Assembly: GCA_016932095.1 (NCBI GenBank)
Contig: JAFGDN010000002.1
Span: 1 to 41,138 of the forward strand
DNA length: 41,138 nt
Direction: 5' to 3'
DNA from: Sedimentisphaerales bacterium
GTDB lineage: Bacteria > Planctomycetota > Phycisphaerae > Sedimentisphaerales > Anaerobacaceae
Shown: positions 32,754-41,135 of the stretch, piece after piece
Layout: the number at the start of each line of letters is the position of its first letter
Numbering within the stretch: the stretch's first letter is position 1
Notes under the pieces: model-generated
Seen by the model: only the letters and a program-made list of their open reading frames with translations
What the model was told of the DNA's origin: nothing
Databases searched by the model: none
Position numbers and translations under genes: made by a program

Positions 32754-32851
32754 ATCATTGGGAACGAAGCAAAGCAATCTCAACATCTCAAAGCCGACAG
32801 GTTGCCGCGTCGTCCGGCTCGGCGCAGGGCCGCATTTCTCGCAATAACAGG
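32754..32851. repeat. dispersed element in the metG leader (family C)
   Basis: It starts GGGAACGAAGCAAAGCAATC and ends TTTCTCGCAATAACAGGG, with GACAGGTTGCCGCGTCGTCC in the middle. This arrangement (AAGCAATCTC ... GCAATAAC or GCAATGAC) is familiar to me from other bacterial genomes as a non-coding dispersed sequence. It fills most of the gap between ricT and metG and may supply the AGGG of the metG ribosome-binding site. Confidence 0.55.
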
Positions 32852-32859
32852 GAACATTT

Positions 32860-34854
32860 ATGCCTCGTAAAATTGTCGTAACGTCAGCGCTGTACTACTC
32901 AAATGGTCCCATACACATGGGCCACCTCGTCGAGTCAATCCAGACAGATTTATGGGTGCGGTTCCAGAAGATGCTCGGCAACAACTGCCTTTACTTCTGT
33001 GCCGACGACACCCACGGCACAGCGATTATGATTAGCGCCCGAAAAGAAGGCATAACCCCCGAGCAGCTTATCGACCGGGCATACAAAGAGCACCTTACTG
33101 ATTTAAAACGCTTTTTGGTGGAATTCGATAATTACTACACCACCCACTCGCCTGAAAATCGAACTTTAAGCGAGCTTTTCTTCGCCCGCTTAAGAGACGC
33201 CGGCTCAATTACAAAACGAAATATCGACCAGACCTGGTGTCCAAAATGCAATATGGCTTTGCCGGACAGGTTCATCCGCGGCGCCTGCCCCAAATGCAAG
33301 GCCGAAGACCAGTACGGCGATTCCTGCGAGGTCTGCGGCTCAACATACCAACCCACCGACCTGATAAATCCGCGCTGTGCCAACTGCGGGACTGCACCCG
33401 TCTTGAAGCAGTCCGAGCATTATTTCTTCAAGCTGGCCGACTACGAAAAGCAACTACGCGAAATATTCGCCAGGGGTTATATCCAGGAATCCGTTTCAAA
33501 TAAACTTGACGAATGGTTCAGGGCGGGCTTAAAGGACTGGGATATCTCCCGCGACGGGCCGTATTTCGGCTTCAAAATCCCCGGCGAAGAAGATAAATAT
33601 TTTTACGTCTGGCTCGATGCCCCTATCGGCTATATGGCGTCTGCCAAAAACTACTGTGACAAAAACAATCTCGATTTTAACACCATCTGGAACAGTCCCG
33701 AATACGAGCTTTACCATTTCATTGGCAAGGACATTATGTATTTCCACGCCCTGTTCTGGCCGGCGATGCTTGTTGGGGCTGGTTTTAAGACCGCAAACAA
33801 ACTTTTTGTTCACGGTTTCCTCACCGTCAACGGCCAGAAAATGAGCAAGTCGCGCGGCACGTTTATAAATGCCTCGACTTACCTCAACCACCTCGACCCG
33901 GAATACCTGCGATACTACTATGCAAGCAAGCTGGCAGGCGGCATCGACGATATCGACCTGAGCATCGGTGATTTCGTAAATAAAATCAATTCCGACCTCG
34001 TCGGCAAATTCGCCAACCTCGCCTCGCGGGCGGCCCCGATGCTGAAAAACAAGCTCAGTGGCCGGCTCGGCCGGCTGGATGAGCAGGGCAGGAAACTGGT
34101 CGAAACCTTAGCCGCCGCGGCGCCGCAGGTAATCCAGCAATATGAGCAGCTAAATTATGCCGCCCTCGTCCGCACCATCGTGGGCTTATCTGACCTGGCG
34201 GACCAATACATCGAGCAGCATCAGCCTTGGAATGAGATTAAGAACGAACCCGAAAGGGCCCGCACAACGCTGACTACCGCCCTTAATGCGCTGCGAATCC
34301 TGACAATCTATCTCAAACCCGTAATCCCGCGCTTCGCCGAAAACGTCGAGCGCCTGCTGGGCGTTAATAACCTGACCTTCGCGGATGTCGGGACCATTCT
34401 CGAAGAGCATAATATCAACGATTTCGTCCGCCTATTCGAACGCGTCACAAAAGAACAAGTCGATGCTATGATTGAAGAAAGCAAAGAGACAGGAGAGAAA
34501 AAAACTATGACAGCCGAACCAATTAAACCCGAATGTACAATCGAGGATTTCGCCAAAATAGACCTGCGAATCGCCACGGTCACACAGGCCGAACGCGTTG
34601 AAGGCGCAGATAAGCTTCTCCGCCTGCAATTAGACGTCGGCGGCGTCACCAAAAGCGTGATGGCGGCAATCACACTGGCCTATAAGCCCGAAACCCTCGT
34701 GGGCAAAACCGTAATTTACTTCGCCAACCTCAAACCCCGGCAGATGCGCTTCGGGCTTTCCGAAGGAATGATTCTCGCTTCGGGCACGGGCGGCACGGAT
34801 ATATACCTTCTCACCGCCGACGCCGGCGCAACACCCGGGCAGAAAGTCAGTTGA
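32860..34854 (+). CDS. metG: methionyl-tRNA synthetase
   Basis: This enzyme charges tRNA-Met and initiator tRNA. The 664 residues include the class I signature HMGH at 19-22 and a zinc insert with four Cys pairs (CPKC near 127, then CPKC, CEVC and CANC). The KMSKS loop is at 327-331, followed by the anticodon-binding helical domain. From about residue 556 comes a C-terminal tRNA-binding OB-fold (EDFAKIDLRIATVTQAERVE), as in the dimeric enzymes of E. coli and Bacillus. The ATG at 32860 is preceded by AGGG. The next gene starts immediately after the stop codon. Nothing looks damaged. Confidence 0.97.
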   Translation: MPRKIVVTSALYYSNGPIHMGHLVESIQTDLWVRFQKMLGNNCLYFCADDTHGTAIMISARKEGITPEQLIDRAYKEHLTDLKRFLVEFDNYYTTHSPENRTLSELFFARLRDAGSITKRNIDQTWCPKCNMALPDRFIRGACPKCKAEDQYGDSCEVCGSTYQPTDLINPRCANCGTAPVLKQSEHYFFKLADYEKQLREIFARGYIQESVSNKLDEWFRAGLKDWDISRDGPYFGFKIPGEEDKYFYVWLDAPIGYMASAKNYCDKNNLDFNTIWNSPEYELYHFIGKDIMYFHALFWPAMLVGAGFKTANKLFVHGFLTVNGQKMSKSRGTFINASTYLNHLDPEYLRYYYASKLAGGIDDIDLSIGDFVNKINSDLVGKFANLASRAAPMLKNKLSGRLGRLDEQGRKLVETLAAAAPQVIQQYEQLNYAALVRTIVGLSDLADQYIEQHQPWNEIKNEPERARTTLTTALNALRILTIYLKPVIPRFAENVERLLGVNNLTFADVGTILEEHNINDFVRLFERVTKEQVDAMIEESKETGEKKTMTAEPIKPECTIEDFAKIDLRIATVTQAERVEGADKLLRLQLDVGGVTKSVMAAITLAYKPETLVGKTVIYFANLKPRQMRFGLSEGMILASGTGGTDIYLLTADAGATPGQKVS

Positions 34855-34859
34855 AAACA

Positions 34860-35219
34860 ATGGCCGACAAACGCTCCATCGAGGAAATCGCCGAAACCGA
34901 CGACCGGTACAACCCAAAGGCCGTGCGATTCGTGTATGAAGGGCTGGGCTATACCGCAAAGAAAATCGCCGATGAGCCGGGCCACGTCACGGGCCAGGTC
35001 CTCTGCGAAGGATTGCGCCGCATGGCGCTGGAAAAATGGGGCCGACTGGCAATGCTTGTCCTCAATACCTGGCAGGTCAAAACCACAAGGGACTTCGGCC
35101 AAATCGTTTACCTGCTCATAAAGCACAAGTGGATGAAGGCACAGCCAGCCGACTCCATCGACGACTTTAACAACGTTTTCGACTTCAAAACCGCCTTCAA
35201 AGATAGTTTTTCGTTCTGA
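34860..35219 (+). CDS. Minf_1886-like protein restricted to Planctomycetes and Verrucomicrobia
   Basis: About 119 residues. The stretches RYNPKAVRFVYEGLGYT, HVTGQVLCEGLRRMAL and KTTRDFGQIVYLLIKH followed by DDFNNVFDFKTAF fit the small conserved family known as Minf_1886 or Verruc_Plancto-restricted protein. Its function is unknown. It is cytoplasmic with no membrane segment. A TTG at 34851 overlaps the metG stop codon and could also start the gene (12 bases earlier in coding sense, three extra codons). I chose the ATG at 34860. Tight coupling to metG suggests co-transcription. A consensus promoter for the next gene follows. Confidence 0.83.
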   Translation: MADKRSIEEIAETDDRYNPKAVRFVYEGLGYTAKKIADEPGHVTGQVLCEGLRRMALEKWGRLAMLVLNTWQVKTTRDFGQIVYLLIKHKWMKAQPADSIDDFNNVFDFKTAFKDSFSF

Positions 35220-35253
35220 ACCGGCGTTTTTTCGTTAAAAACCCATAACTTTC

Positions 35254-35285
35254 TTGACAAAACACGATGGTTTTGCTAATATAAT
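35254..35285 (+). promoter_or_regulatory. consensus promoter of the FHA-GAF gene
   Basis: A perfect TTGACA (35254-35259) is followed by TAATAT (35277-35282, spacer 17) overlapping TATAAT (35280-35285, spacer 20). The leader would be about 40 bases. Confidence 0.7.
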
Positions 35286-35328
35286 GATGAGTAGAGACAA
35301 TATTAAATACTAACGTAACGGGTGATAT

Positions 35329-36207
35329 ATGCGCCTGATAGTAAAACAAGGTGAGCGCACGGTAAACGAATTTCATTTCGACAAAGGACCCATTTATATC
35401 GGCAGGCACGCCAACAGCCAGGTTTTCCTGCCCGACAAGGTCGTTTCCCGTCAGCACGCCGTAATTTACAACACAAAAGACGGCCAGTGGGTCGTCGAAG
35501 ACCTCGACAGCGCCAATAAAACATACCTCAACGACAACGATATCCGAAAGGCAGAAATCAAATCAGGCGACCTAATTCGCATTTCAGATTTTAATATCGA
35601 GGTCAGCTTCGACACCGCGCCGCCGCAGGACCCGGGTGAAACAGTCGAGCTTGAAGAGGCCCCCGCGACGCTGTCCTCAGGCCCGCAAATCATTATCAGG
35701 AAACTCGGCGCCGAAAAAGCGCCCGCCATCAGGTTCCAGGCCGAACGGGCGACCGATTTCCTGAGGGCAATCGAGGAATTGAAAAAAGCAGACCATCTCG
35801 ACAAGGCCCTGCTCATCCTGCTTGAGATTGTCTCAAAGCAGTTCAAAACCTACCAGGTCTGGGGCGCGGTGCGACCCAAGTCGGGCGGCCCGATGATTGC
35901 GCACGCCGGAAGAAACAAAAGCGGTATGGCTATCGAGCAGGCCGACCTCGAATTCGGCGATAAAATCGGCGATTGCATAGACAAAAAACAGTTTATGCTC
36001 TTCATTTTCACGAGGGACCTTTCCCAGCAAAAGGAAACCCAGATTCGCTCCGTCATTATCGCACCGCTTCTCACCCCCGCCGGCTGTTTCGGCGTAATCT
36101 ACGCCAACAACACCTTCCGCGACGACCACTACAACTTAGGCGACCTCGACTATCTCCTGCTCACCGGCCTCCACACCGCCTCCGTCCTCGCCAAACTACC
36201 GGCATGA
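35329..36207 (+). CDS. FHA and GAF domain signalling protein
   Basis: A 292-residue cytoplasmic protein. The FHA domain (about 20-95) has the phosphothreonine-binding core GRHANSQVFLPDKVVSRQHA and the later Asn-containing loop DLDSANKTYLND. A linker rich in acidic residues and Pro follows (about 100-135). The C-terminal GAF-type domain (about 150-290) includes VIIAPLLTPAGCFGVIYANN, a typical GAF strand pair. FHA-GAF proteins usually act as phosphorylation-dependent readers in signalling; there is no output enzyme here. GGTGAT lies upstream of the ATG. The gene has its own promoter and is followed by a convergent gene. Confidence 0.88.
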   Translation: MRLIVKQGERTVNEFHFDKGPIYIGRHANSQVFLPDKVVSRQHAVIYNTKDGQWVVEDLDSANKTYLNDNDIRKAEIKSGDLIRISDFNIEVSFDTAPPQDPGETVELEEAPATLSSGPQIIIRKLGAEKAPAIRFQAERATDFLRAIEELKKADHLDKALLILLEIVSKQFKTYQVWGAVRPKSGGPMIAHAGRNKSGMAIEQADLEFGDKIGDCIDKKQFMLFIFTRDLSQQKETQIRSVIIAPLLTPAGCFGVIYANNTFRDDHYNLGDLDYLLLTGLHTASVLAKLPA

Positions 36208-36274
36208 AAATCGCGGGAATCGTCTTTTTTCTCAACTTTTCTGACCAACCCATATTTAACTGCGATAGAAAACA

Positions 36275-36616
36275 TCACCGTAACATCTTGTAATATACAA
36301 GCCCAATCACCGGGATTAATAAAAGCAGCCACCCTATGAATTTAATGAACCAAGTTGGTCCCCAATCATCATGTAATTCTACCTCTTCTGAGACATACTC
36401 CCCAAACCAAATACATCCCAGAGAAGTTATTAACCATCCGATTAGCACCAAAATAGAAAGTATAGAATTATTGACCTTATCATAAAAATCATCTTTCGGA
36501 GAGGAAAGCTCACCTTCTGTGCCCCATTGAGGAAAATAGTATATCGCGCAAAAAACAACAAAACCGGCTATAAGCAGTGAAAATATCTTTGGCAAGATTT
36601 CAAAAAATCTCTTCAT
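36275..36616 (-). CDS. three-helix membrane protein of unknown function
   Basis: About 113 residues with three hydrophobic segments: IFSLLIAGFVVFCAIYYF, ILSILVLIGWLITSLGCIWF and FIKFIGWLLLLIPVIGLVYY. A polar acidic loop containing SSPKDDFYDKVNN lies between the first two. The family was not recognised. An upstream TTG at 36628 could extend it by four residues. The ATG at 36616 is preferred, although its ribosome-binding sequence (AAGAG) is poor. It is convergent with the FHA-GAF gene, only 67 bases away. Confidence 0.6.
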   Translation of the reverse strand: MKRFFEILPKIFSLLIAGFVVFCAIYYFPQWGTEGELSSPKDDFYDKVNNSILSILVLIGWLITSLGCIWFGEYVSEEVELHDDWGPTWFIKFIGWLLLLIPVIGLVYYKMLR

Positions 36617-36703
36617 ATCTCTTGGCAAAGAAAATGCGTCAGGAACTTTTTTCTCCAGCCCGATTGTTTAATAAATTTTATCAAATCGCTTAATTTTCCG
36701 CCA

Positions 36704-37189
36704 TCAGACCTGCGCGAGGAGCACGACGTAGTTTTTGCCGTAGTATTTCGCGCACTTCGGGCAGGTCGTGTAGAAGAAATAAAGCTTCTTCATAGCATTG
36801 CCCTTTTCACGGACGTAATCAGTCATCTGATTTATCCACTGGCGGATATTCTTGAATGGCCCTTCAAAGACACAACTCAAAAAAGTCCCCGATAACTTCA
36901 CCATTTCTGCTCCCGGCACGTCTTTGGATACGGCGATATAGACATCCGCACCCCAAAGCGAATTCTCATCGCTGAGCACCATCGGTTCCGGCGCCAATGC
37001 CTGCGCCTTTGAAATCCTTTCCATATTCCGCACCATAACTTTGCCAAAATTCAGCGGTATATGCAGGAAACTTACGACGTGGTCTTTAATAAAGAGCTTG
37101 TCCTTGAATGTTACCTCTTTTTTGTCCCAGGGCCCCGGCACAAACCTCGGACAGCACCCCGTCTCCGAATTTTCATACAACTTTTCCAT
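36704..37189 (-). CDS. hypothetical protein with C-terminal zinc-ribbon-like motif
   Basis: About 161 residues and soluble. The N-terminus has the unusual block TGCCPRFVPGPWDKKEVTFKDKLFIKDH, given here in part (TGCCPRFVPGPWDKK). The C-terminus reads TTCPKCAKYYGKNYVV, a short CxxC metal-binding-like motif. I recall similar uncharacterised proteins in environmental genomes but no function. A TTG frame begins at 37216, but the AAGGAG at 37201-37196 sits inside it and points to the ATG at 37189, which is the start used. It lies downstream of the membrane protein gene in the same direction and may share its transcript. Confidence 0.68.
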   Translation of the reverse strand: MEKLYENSETGCCPRFVPGPWDKKEVTFKDKLFIKDHVVSFLHIPLNFGKVMVRNMERISKAQALAPEPMVLSDENSLWGADVYIAVSKDVPGAEMVKLSGTFLSCVFEGPFKNIRQWINQMTDYVREKGNAMKKLYFFYTTCPKCAKYYGKNYVVLLAQV

Positions 37190-37237
37190 AACGTTCTCCT
37201 TAAAATCCAGCCCCAAAATCTATCGGCTTATTATACA

Positions 37238-37675
37238 TCATTTCCAGGGCAAACTGAACCGGTATCTCGGTCGGCCTGGCTTGCAAAGAAAAACAACTGA
37301 AACCTTCTCTTTTTCGATACGTTCAATATATATACCCGTCTGGCCTAACAAATCTTCAGCGAAGGTAATCGGCTCCCCTGCCTTTACCCAGCCCTGACGC
37401 CGACTATTGTCTGTAATCGACTGAACCACCGCCAGGCAACTTCCGTTATCATCGTTAATGTCTTTAATTGTCAATTGAACAGCAGCGTACGGCTCACAAC
37501 TAAACGTATTCCCCAGCGTCATTTCCCGCGGCGCGCTGACGTATGAGGTGTCAGGCACTTTACTCAGGCAAAGAATTAAAAATTCGACGAACGCCATAAC
37601 AATAAAAATAATCACCAGCAGAAGCAGGCGGGTGCTTATTCTTACTGCCTCTTTTCTCTGTATCAGCCAGCTCAT
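37238..37675 (-). CDS. single-pass membrane protein of unknown function
   Basis: A 145-residue protein. A cytoplasmic start (MSWLIQRKEAVRIS) and one membrane helix (LLLLVIIFIVMAFVEFLIL) are followed by a periplasmic beta-rich domain of about 100 residues with two cysteines (FSCEPYA and GSCLAVV). Its start codon overlaps the stop codon of the purine permease gene (ATGA at 37675-37672), so it is translated in coupling with the permease. A role in permease function is possible but not shown. The family was not recognised. Confidence 0.7.
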   Translation of the reverse strand: MSWLIQRKEAVRISTRLLLLVIIFIVMAFVEFLILCLSKVPDTSYVSAPREMTLGNTFSCEPYAAVQLTIKDINDDNGSCLAVVQSITDNSRRQGWVKAGEPITFAEDLLGQTGIYIERIEKEKVSVVFLCKPGRPRYRFSLPWK

Positions 37676-38991
37676 TGAATACCTTTTACCAAATCGCCCA
37701 ATTTATCGCCTGCCAGAAACGCAACCGACAAAATTGCGATAATCCACATTGCCGGCTTGATATCGCGTATCCTGCCGGAAGCCGACTTGATAAGCACAAA
37801 TGAAATGAAGCCGAAAGCAAGCCCCGTGCTGATACTGTAACTAAGGGCAATCATCACGATAATAATGAAGGCAGGGAACGCCTCCGATAAATTGGCGAAA
37901 TCAATCGCCCTGACCTCCTTCATCATAAATAGGCCAACCATAATCAACGCCGGGGCCGTCGCGTATTCGGGCACTATCCCTACCAGCGGCACAAAAAGTA
38001 TAGCCAGCAAAAACAAGCCGCCAGTTACTACCGACGTTAATCCCGAACGCCCGCCCTGTTCAATGCCCGCTGCCGATTCGATATACGAGGTAGTGGTTGA
38101 CGTGCCAAATAATGCACCCGTCATTGTCGCAATCGCGTCAATCGCCAGTAATCTGTCCAGGCCTCTTATTTTGCCGTCGCCGTCAACCATTTTCGCCTGA
38201 TGGCAGCAGGCGACCAGCGTGCCGATACTGTCGAACATATCCATAAACATCAAGCTGAATATACTGCCGAACAAGCCCCATTTGAGAACGGCCAAAATAT
38301 CAAGTTGAAACGCTATCGGCTTGATGTCAACGTTGAATGAAATCAATTTTTCAGGCCTGTTGACGTACCCAAACGCAATCGCCAATAATGTAGAAAACAC
38401 TATGCCTATAAGCAGCGAACCCTTTATCCCTTTCATTTCAAGAAACAGCATAAACAACAATCCCGCCAGGCCTATAAGCGTCTTTGCGTGGATGGCCCCC
38501 GCCGATACGAGCGTCGCCTCGCTGTGAACTATGACCTTTAGATTGACCAGCCCGATAAACGTTATAAAAAGACCTATGCCTACCGATATGGCAGCGATAA
38601 TCGCCGGCGGTATTGCCTCGATGAGTTTCTTGCGAAGCCCAATCAGCGTCAGCAGCAAAAACAAAAATCCCGAAACAAACACCGCCCCTAATGCCGTCTG
38701 CCATTCCAGCTTGTTATTGAGCACAAGTGTATATGTGAAAAAGGCGTTTAATCCCATCCCCGGCGCCATCGCTATCGGCGCCCTGCCGAAAACGCCGGCT
38801 ATGATTGTTGCAATCGCCGTAACGAGGCAGGTTACCGCCACAAGTGCGGCCTTGTCCATACCGGTCTTGCTGAGCATATCGGGATTCACAAAAATGATGT
38901 AGGCCATTGTTAGAAACGTCGTGATTCCCGCCATGACCTCCGTCCTGATGTTTGTCCCTCTCGCCTTAAGCTCAAAATAATCGCCCGCCAT
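37672..38991 (-). CDS. purine permease, AzgA/PbuG type (NCS2-like)
   Basis: This is an inner-membrane nucleobase:cation symporter for hypoxanthine, guanine or adenine. At 439 residues with 12 or more membrane helices it has the length and layout of the AzgA family. Signatures are GITTFLTMAYIIFVNP, APGMGLNAFFTYT and the loop MDMFDSIGTLVACC with GTSTTTSYIESAAG. AAGGAT precedes the ATG at 38991. The exact substrate cannot be read. The first ten codons (MAGDYFELKA) are nearly identical to those of the next upstream gene, 1.97 kb away. It is followed by a coupled small membrane protein gene. Confidence 0.93.
   Translation of the reverse strand: MAGDYFELKARGTNIRTEVMAGITTFLTMAYIIFVNPDMLSKTGMDKAALVAVTCLVTAIATIIAGVFGRAPIAMAPGMGLNAFFTYTLVLNNKLEWQTALGAVFVSGFLFLLLTLIGLRKKLIEAIPPAIIAAISVGIGLFITFIGLVNLKVIVHSEATLVSAGAIHAKTLIGLAGLLFMLFLEMKGIKGSLLIGIVFSTLLAIAFGYVNRPEKLISFNVDIKPIAFQLDILAVLKWGLFGSIFSLMFMDMFDSIGTLVACCHQAKMVDGDGKIRGLDRLLAIDAIATMTGALFGTSTTTSYIESAAGIEQGGRSGLTSVVTGGLFLLAILFVPLVGIVPEYATAPALIMVGLFMMKEVRAIDFANLSEAFPAFIIIVMIALSYSISTGLAFGFISFVLIKSASGRIRDIKPAMWIIAILSVAFLAGDKLGDLVKGIQ
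38969..38991. repeat. duplicated gene start, copy at the permease gene
   Basis: This block matches 40942-40964 at 21 of 23 bases, including 15 consecutive identical bases (AGCTCAAAATAATCG). It covers codons 1-7 of the permease gene and the corresponding first codons of the HEAT-repeat lipoprotein gene. Confidence 0.75.
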
Positions 38992-39044
38992 TTCAAATCC
39001 TTTCTACGAATTGCTACACAGGGTGTCGATATCCTCGCGCGGCA

Positions 39045-40964
39045 TTAAAACTCTATAATCAACCAGTTTCCGTCGTCATCCTGGGCAAAGTTAACCGGAA
39101 AAGCGATAAGGCCGTCGTCCAGCTCCGTAACCATCTCGTAATACAACATATTTCCCAGCTTCGAGCTGAAATATATTTTCCCTAACCCTTTTGCATAGTC
39201 GCCGCGATTCGTCCCCATCTGTTCGAATATTTCCTCATACTGCTCTTTAACCGGGTACGACATAAGCGAAAGTGCCGTCTTCACATCGTCTTTTAAAAGT
39301 GCTGCTTTGAACTGCTCAAACGTCGCTTTAGGCGTCTTTACCGGGTTCTCAAATTCCGGCAGCTCAGGATTCGTTGATTCTTTTTCATCCATTGCCTTGT
39401 ATCTTTTCTGCATTGCGCTGTCATCGTTGATAATTTTTCTTTCAAACTCTTCTGGTCGTCCGCTTTTTAACGTTTTACAATTTAGATTCCACCAGTCCAT
39501 CCATTTTGCAATGACTTCCTTCTCTTTCTCTGCCGGCATATTTCTCAAACTTTTTCCATCACTAAAATCCTGCCCCGTCATCTCTCTTAGCGCAGCATTG
39601 GCCACCGACCTGCTGTTACTGCTTTTTGATGATAGTTTGGCAATCATCATCGGTATTCCCCTTTTCTCTCCTGCTAAATTCAGGGTTAATGCCGCTTTAC
39701 GCCTGATGTAAACATCTGGATTATAAAGCATGCTTCCAATGCCGTCTTTAGCGTACAGATGATTTGATTTTGCTAATAAATCAATGGCCTTTTCGAATAA
39801 CTCCGGATTCTGTCCTTTCATTTTTATAAAACGCAGTATGTATTCTGTCGCTGATTCGTCATAATTATTTTGTAATTGATTTAATATCTCCTCCTTTTTT
39901 TTGTCGCTTATATCACTTATTAGAAGTTCTGCTTTCGACTCTGTTTGTCTCCTATCCTTATTATTTTGCCACCAGCTCTCTAAATCCTGCATAATCTTTA
40001 TTCGTTCTGAAATGACGTCCTTATCAAGAACATACCTGAGGTCTTCCCTGCCGGTTATTTTCATTATACATCCCAGTAATCTGCCGAAGTCCTGCCGGTA
40101 GAGTCGGTCTTTGAGAGATTTTACAATCACTCCAACGCCGTTATTATCCCCGAATTTACTCAATTCAATGGCGGTTGAAGCTATTTCCTCGACGTTCTTT
40201 GATTCCAGACGAGCGTAAAGCAACTGTATGTATTGGGCCTTGCCAATCTCGCCACGCTCAAATCTTTTCCTGTCTTCATTCATCTTCGAATAGATGTTAT
40301 AAGATTGCCTGTCAAATCCGTTATCGTCCGGCTTTTCTTTTTTGGCAATTGCTCTCTCTTCCGTTAATGCTGCCTCTAACTTCGGCCTGGGCAAATTAAT
40401 GCCGATACTTTGATTAAATCTCTTTATATGCTCTCTGTGCGATAAATTTTCATTCCATGGCTGCAGTTTTATTATGTTATTTTCTTTTTGATATTTTTGT
40501 TTCAGGTCAGGCATATACTCCATAAAAGTATCGGGTTTACCATTATGCACGCTATACCATACATATCCGAACCTGTATGCGATAACATTCTCTGGTCCCA
40601 GCTCCGATGCAAGTATTCCATATTCAATGGTCTTCTTTTGATTCGGAACTGAATATCTCCCGTTAGCATCGGTTATCGACTCATACACAATCAGATTGTG
40701 TGTGCTTGATTGTATAAAATCAAATGTGCCTATATCCCATGAGTAAACCACGACCGCACCGGCCACTGGTAAACCAGTAATCGCATCTACTACCATACCC
40801 GATCTTGTTCCGGTGTTATAAGTCCTTGGAGCTTTAATAATGATTTCGCAGGAATTTAAGTAAACAACTATTATTATAGAAATGGTAACAGTTAATAGAT
40901 TTTTCAAAACTATATTATGCGAATATTTCCTCCTGTTTTTTAGCTCAAAATAATCGCGTGCCAT
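39045..40964 (-). CDS. HEAT-repeat lipoprotein
   Basis: About 639 residues. A hydrophobic segment (VTISIIIVVYLNSC) ends in a lipobox-like LNSC, with Cys at position 39 of this start. A carboxypeptidase-regulatory-like beta-sandwich follows (SGMVVDAITGLPVAGAVVVY), then a charged linker, HEAT-like helical repeats in the middle (IELSKFGDNNGVGVIVKSL, RRKAALTLNLAGEKRGIPM) and an unrecognised C-terminal domain of about 100 residues. The first codons, MARDYFELKNR, are a copy of the permease start, with a GAGG ribosome-binding site. If a TTG at 40907 were used, a normal lipoprotein signal (MKNLLTVTISIIIVVYLNSC) would result, but no ribosome-binding site fits. Its role is unknown. Confidence 0.75.
   Translation of the reverse strand: MARDYFELKNRRKYSHNIVLKNLLTVTISIIIVVYLNSCEIIIKAPRTYNTGTRSGMVVDAITGLPVAGAVVVYSWDIGTFDFIQSSTHNLIVYESITDANGRYSVPNQKKTIEYGILASELGPENVIAYRFGYVWYSVHNGKPDTFMEYMPDLKQKYQKENNIIKLQPWNENLSHREHIKRFNQSIGINLPRPKLEAALTEERAIAKKEKPDDNGFDRQSYNIYSKMNEDRKRFERGEIGKAQYIQLLYARLESKNVEEIASTAIELSKFGDNNGVGVIVKSLKDRLYRQDFGRLLGCIMKITGREDLRYVLDKDVISERIKIMQDLESWWQNNKDRRQTESKAELLISDISDKKKEEILNQLQNNYDESATEYILRFIKMKGQNPELFEKAIDLLAKSNHLYAKDGIGSMLYNPDVYIRRKAALTLNLAGEKRGIPMMIAKLSSKSSNSRSVANAALREMTGQDFSDGKSLRNMPAEKEKEVIAKWMDWWNLNCKTLKSGRPEEFERKIINDDSAMQKRYKAMDEKESTNPELPEFENPVKTPKATFEQFKAALLKDDVKTALSLMSYPVKEQYEEIFEQMGTNRGDYAKGLGKIYFSSKLGNMLYYEMVTELDDGLIAFPVNFAQDDDGNWLIIEF
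40942..40964. repeat. duplicated gene start, copy at the HEAT lipoprotein gene
   Basis: This is the second copy of the block at 38969-38991 (21 of 23 bases). A ribosome-binding-like GGAGG (complement of 40929-40933) lies downstream of the copied codons, inside the present gene. It may be a relic of the original 5' end. Confidence 0.7.
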
Positions 40965-40981
40965 AATCAACCTCATGTCTC

Positions 40982-41046
40982 TTAGCCGCTAATTTATTTT
41001 CTCTGTGTTCTCTGTGAGCTCTGTGGCTAAAAATCTCTGTGGCTTT
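40982..41046. repeat. family A repeat, degenerate copy next to tRNA-Leu
   Basis: It reads CTCTGTGTTCTCTGTGAGCT, then CTGTGGCTAA and again CTCTGTGGC. This is a CTCTGTG-type arm related to family A, with TTAGCC (40982-40987) and GGCTAA (41025-41030) as possible boundary inverted repeats. Only one full arm is visible. Confidence 0.6.
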
Positions 41047-41050
41047 TCAT

Positions 41051-41135
41051 TGCGAGAGAGAGGAGTCGAACCTCCACGTCCTCAACGGACACAGGGTCCT
41101 AAGCCCTGCGCGTCTGCCAGTTCCGCCACTCTCGC
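41051..41135 (-). tRNA. tRNA-Leu (anticodon TAG)
   Basis: Read on the minus strand, the acceptor GCGAGAG pairs with CTCTCGC before the discriminator A (41051). The anticodon loop is CTTAGGA with TAG at 41101-41099. There is a long variable arm (GTCCGTTGAGGAC) as in class II tRNAs, and a T-arm with GGTTCGACTCC. The 3' CCA is not encoded. Confidence 0.95.
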
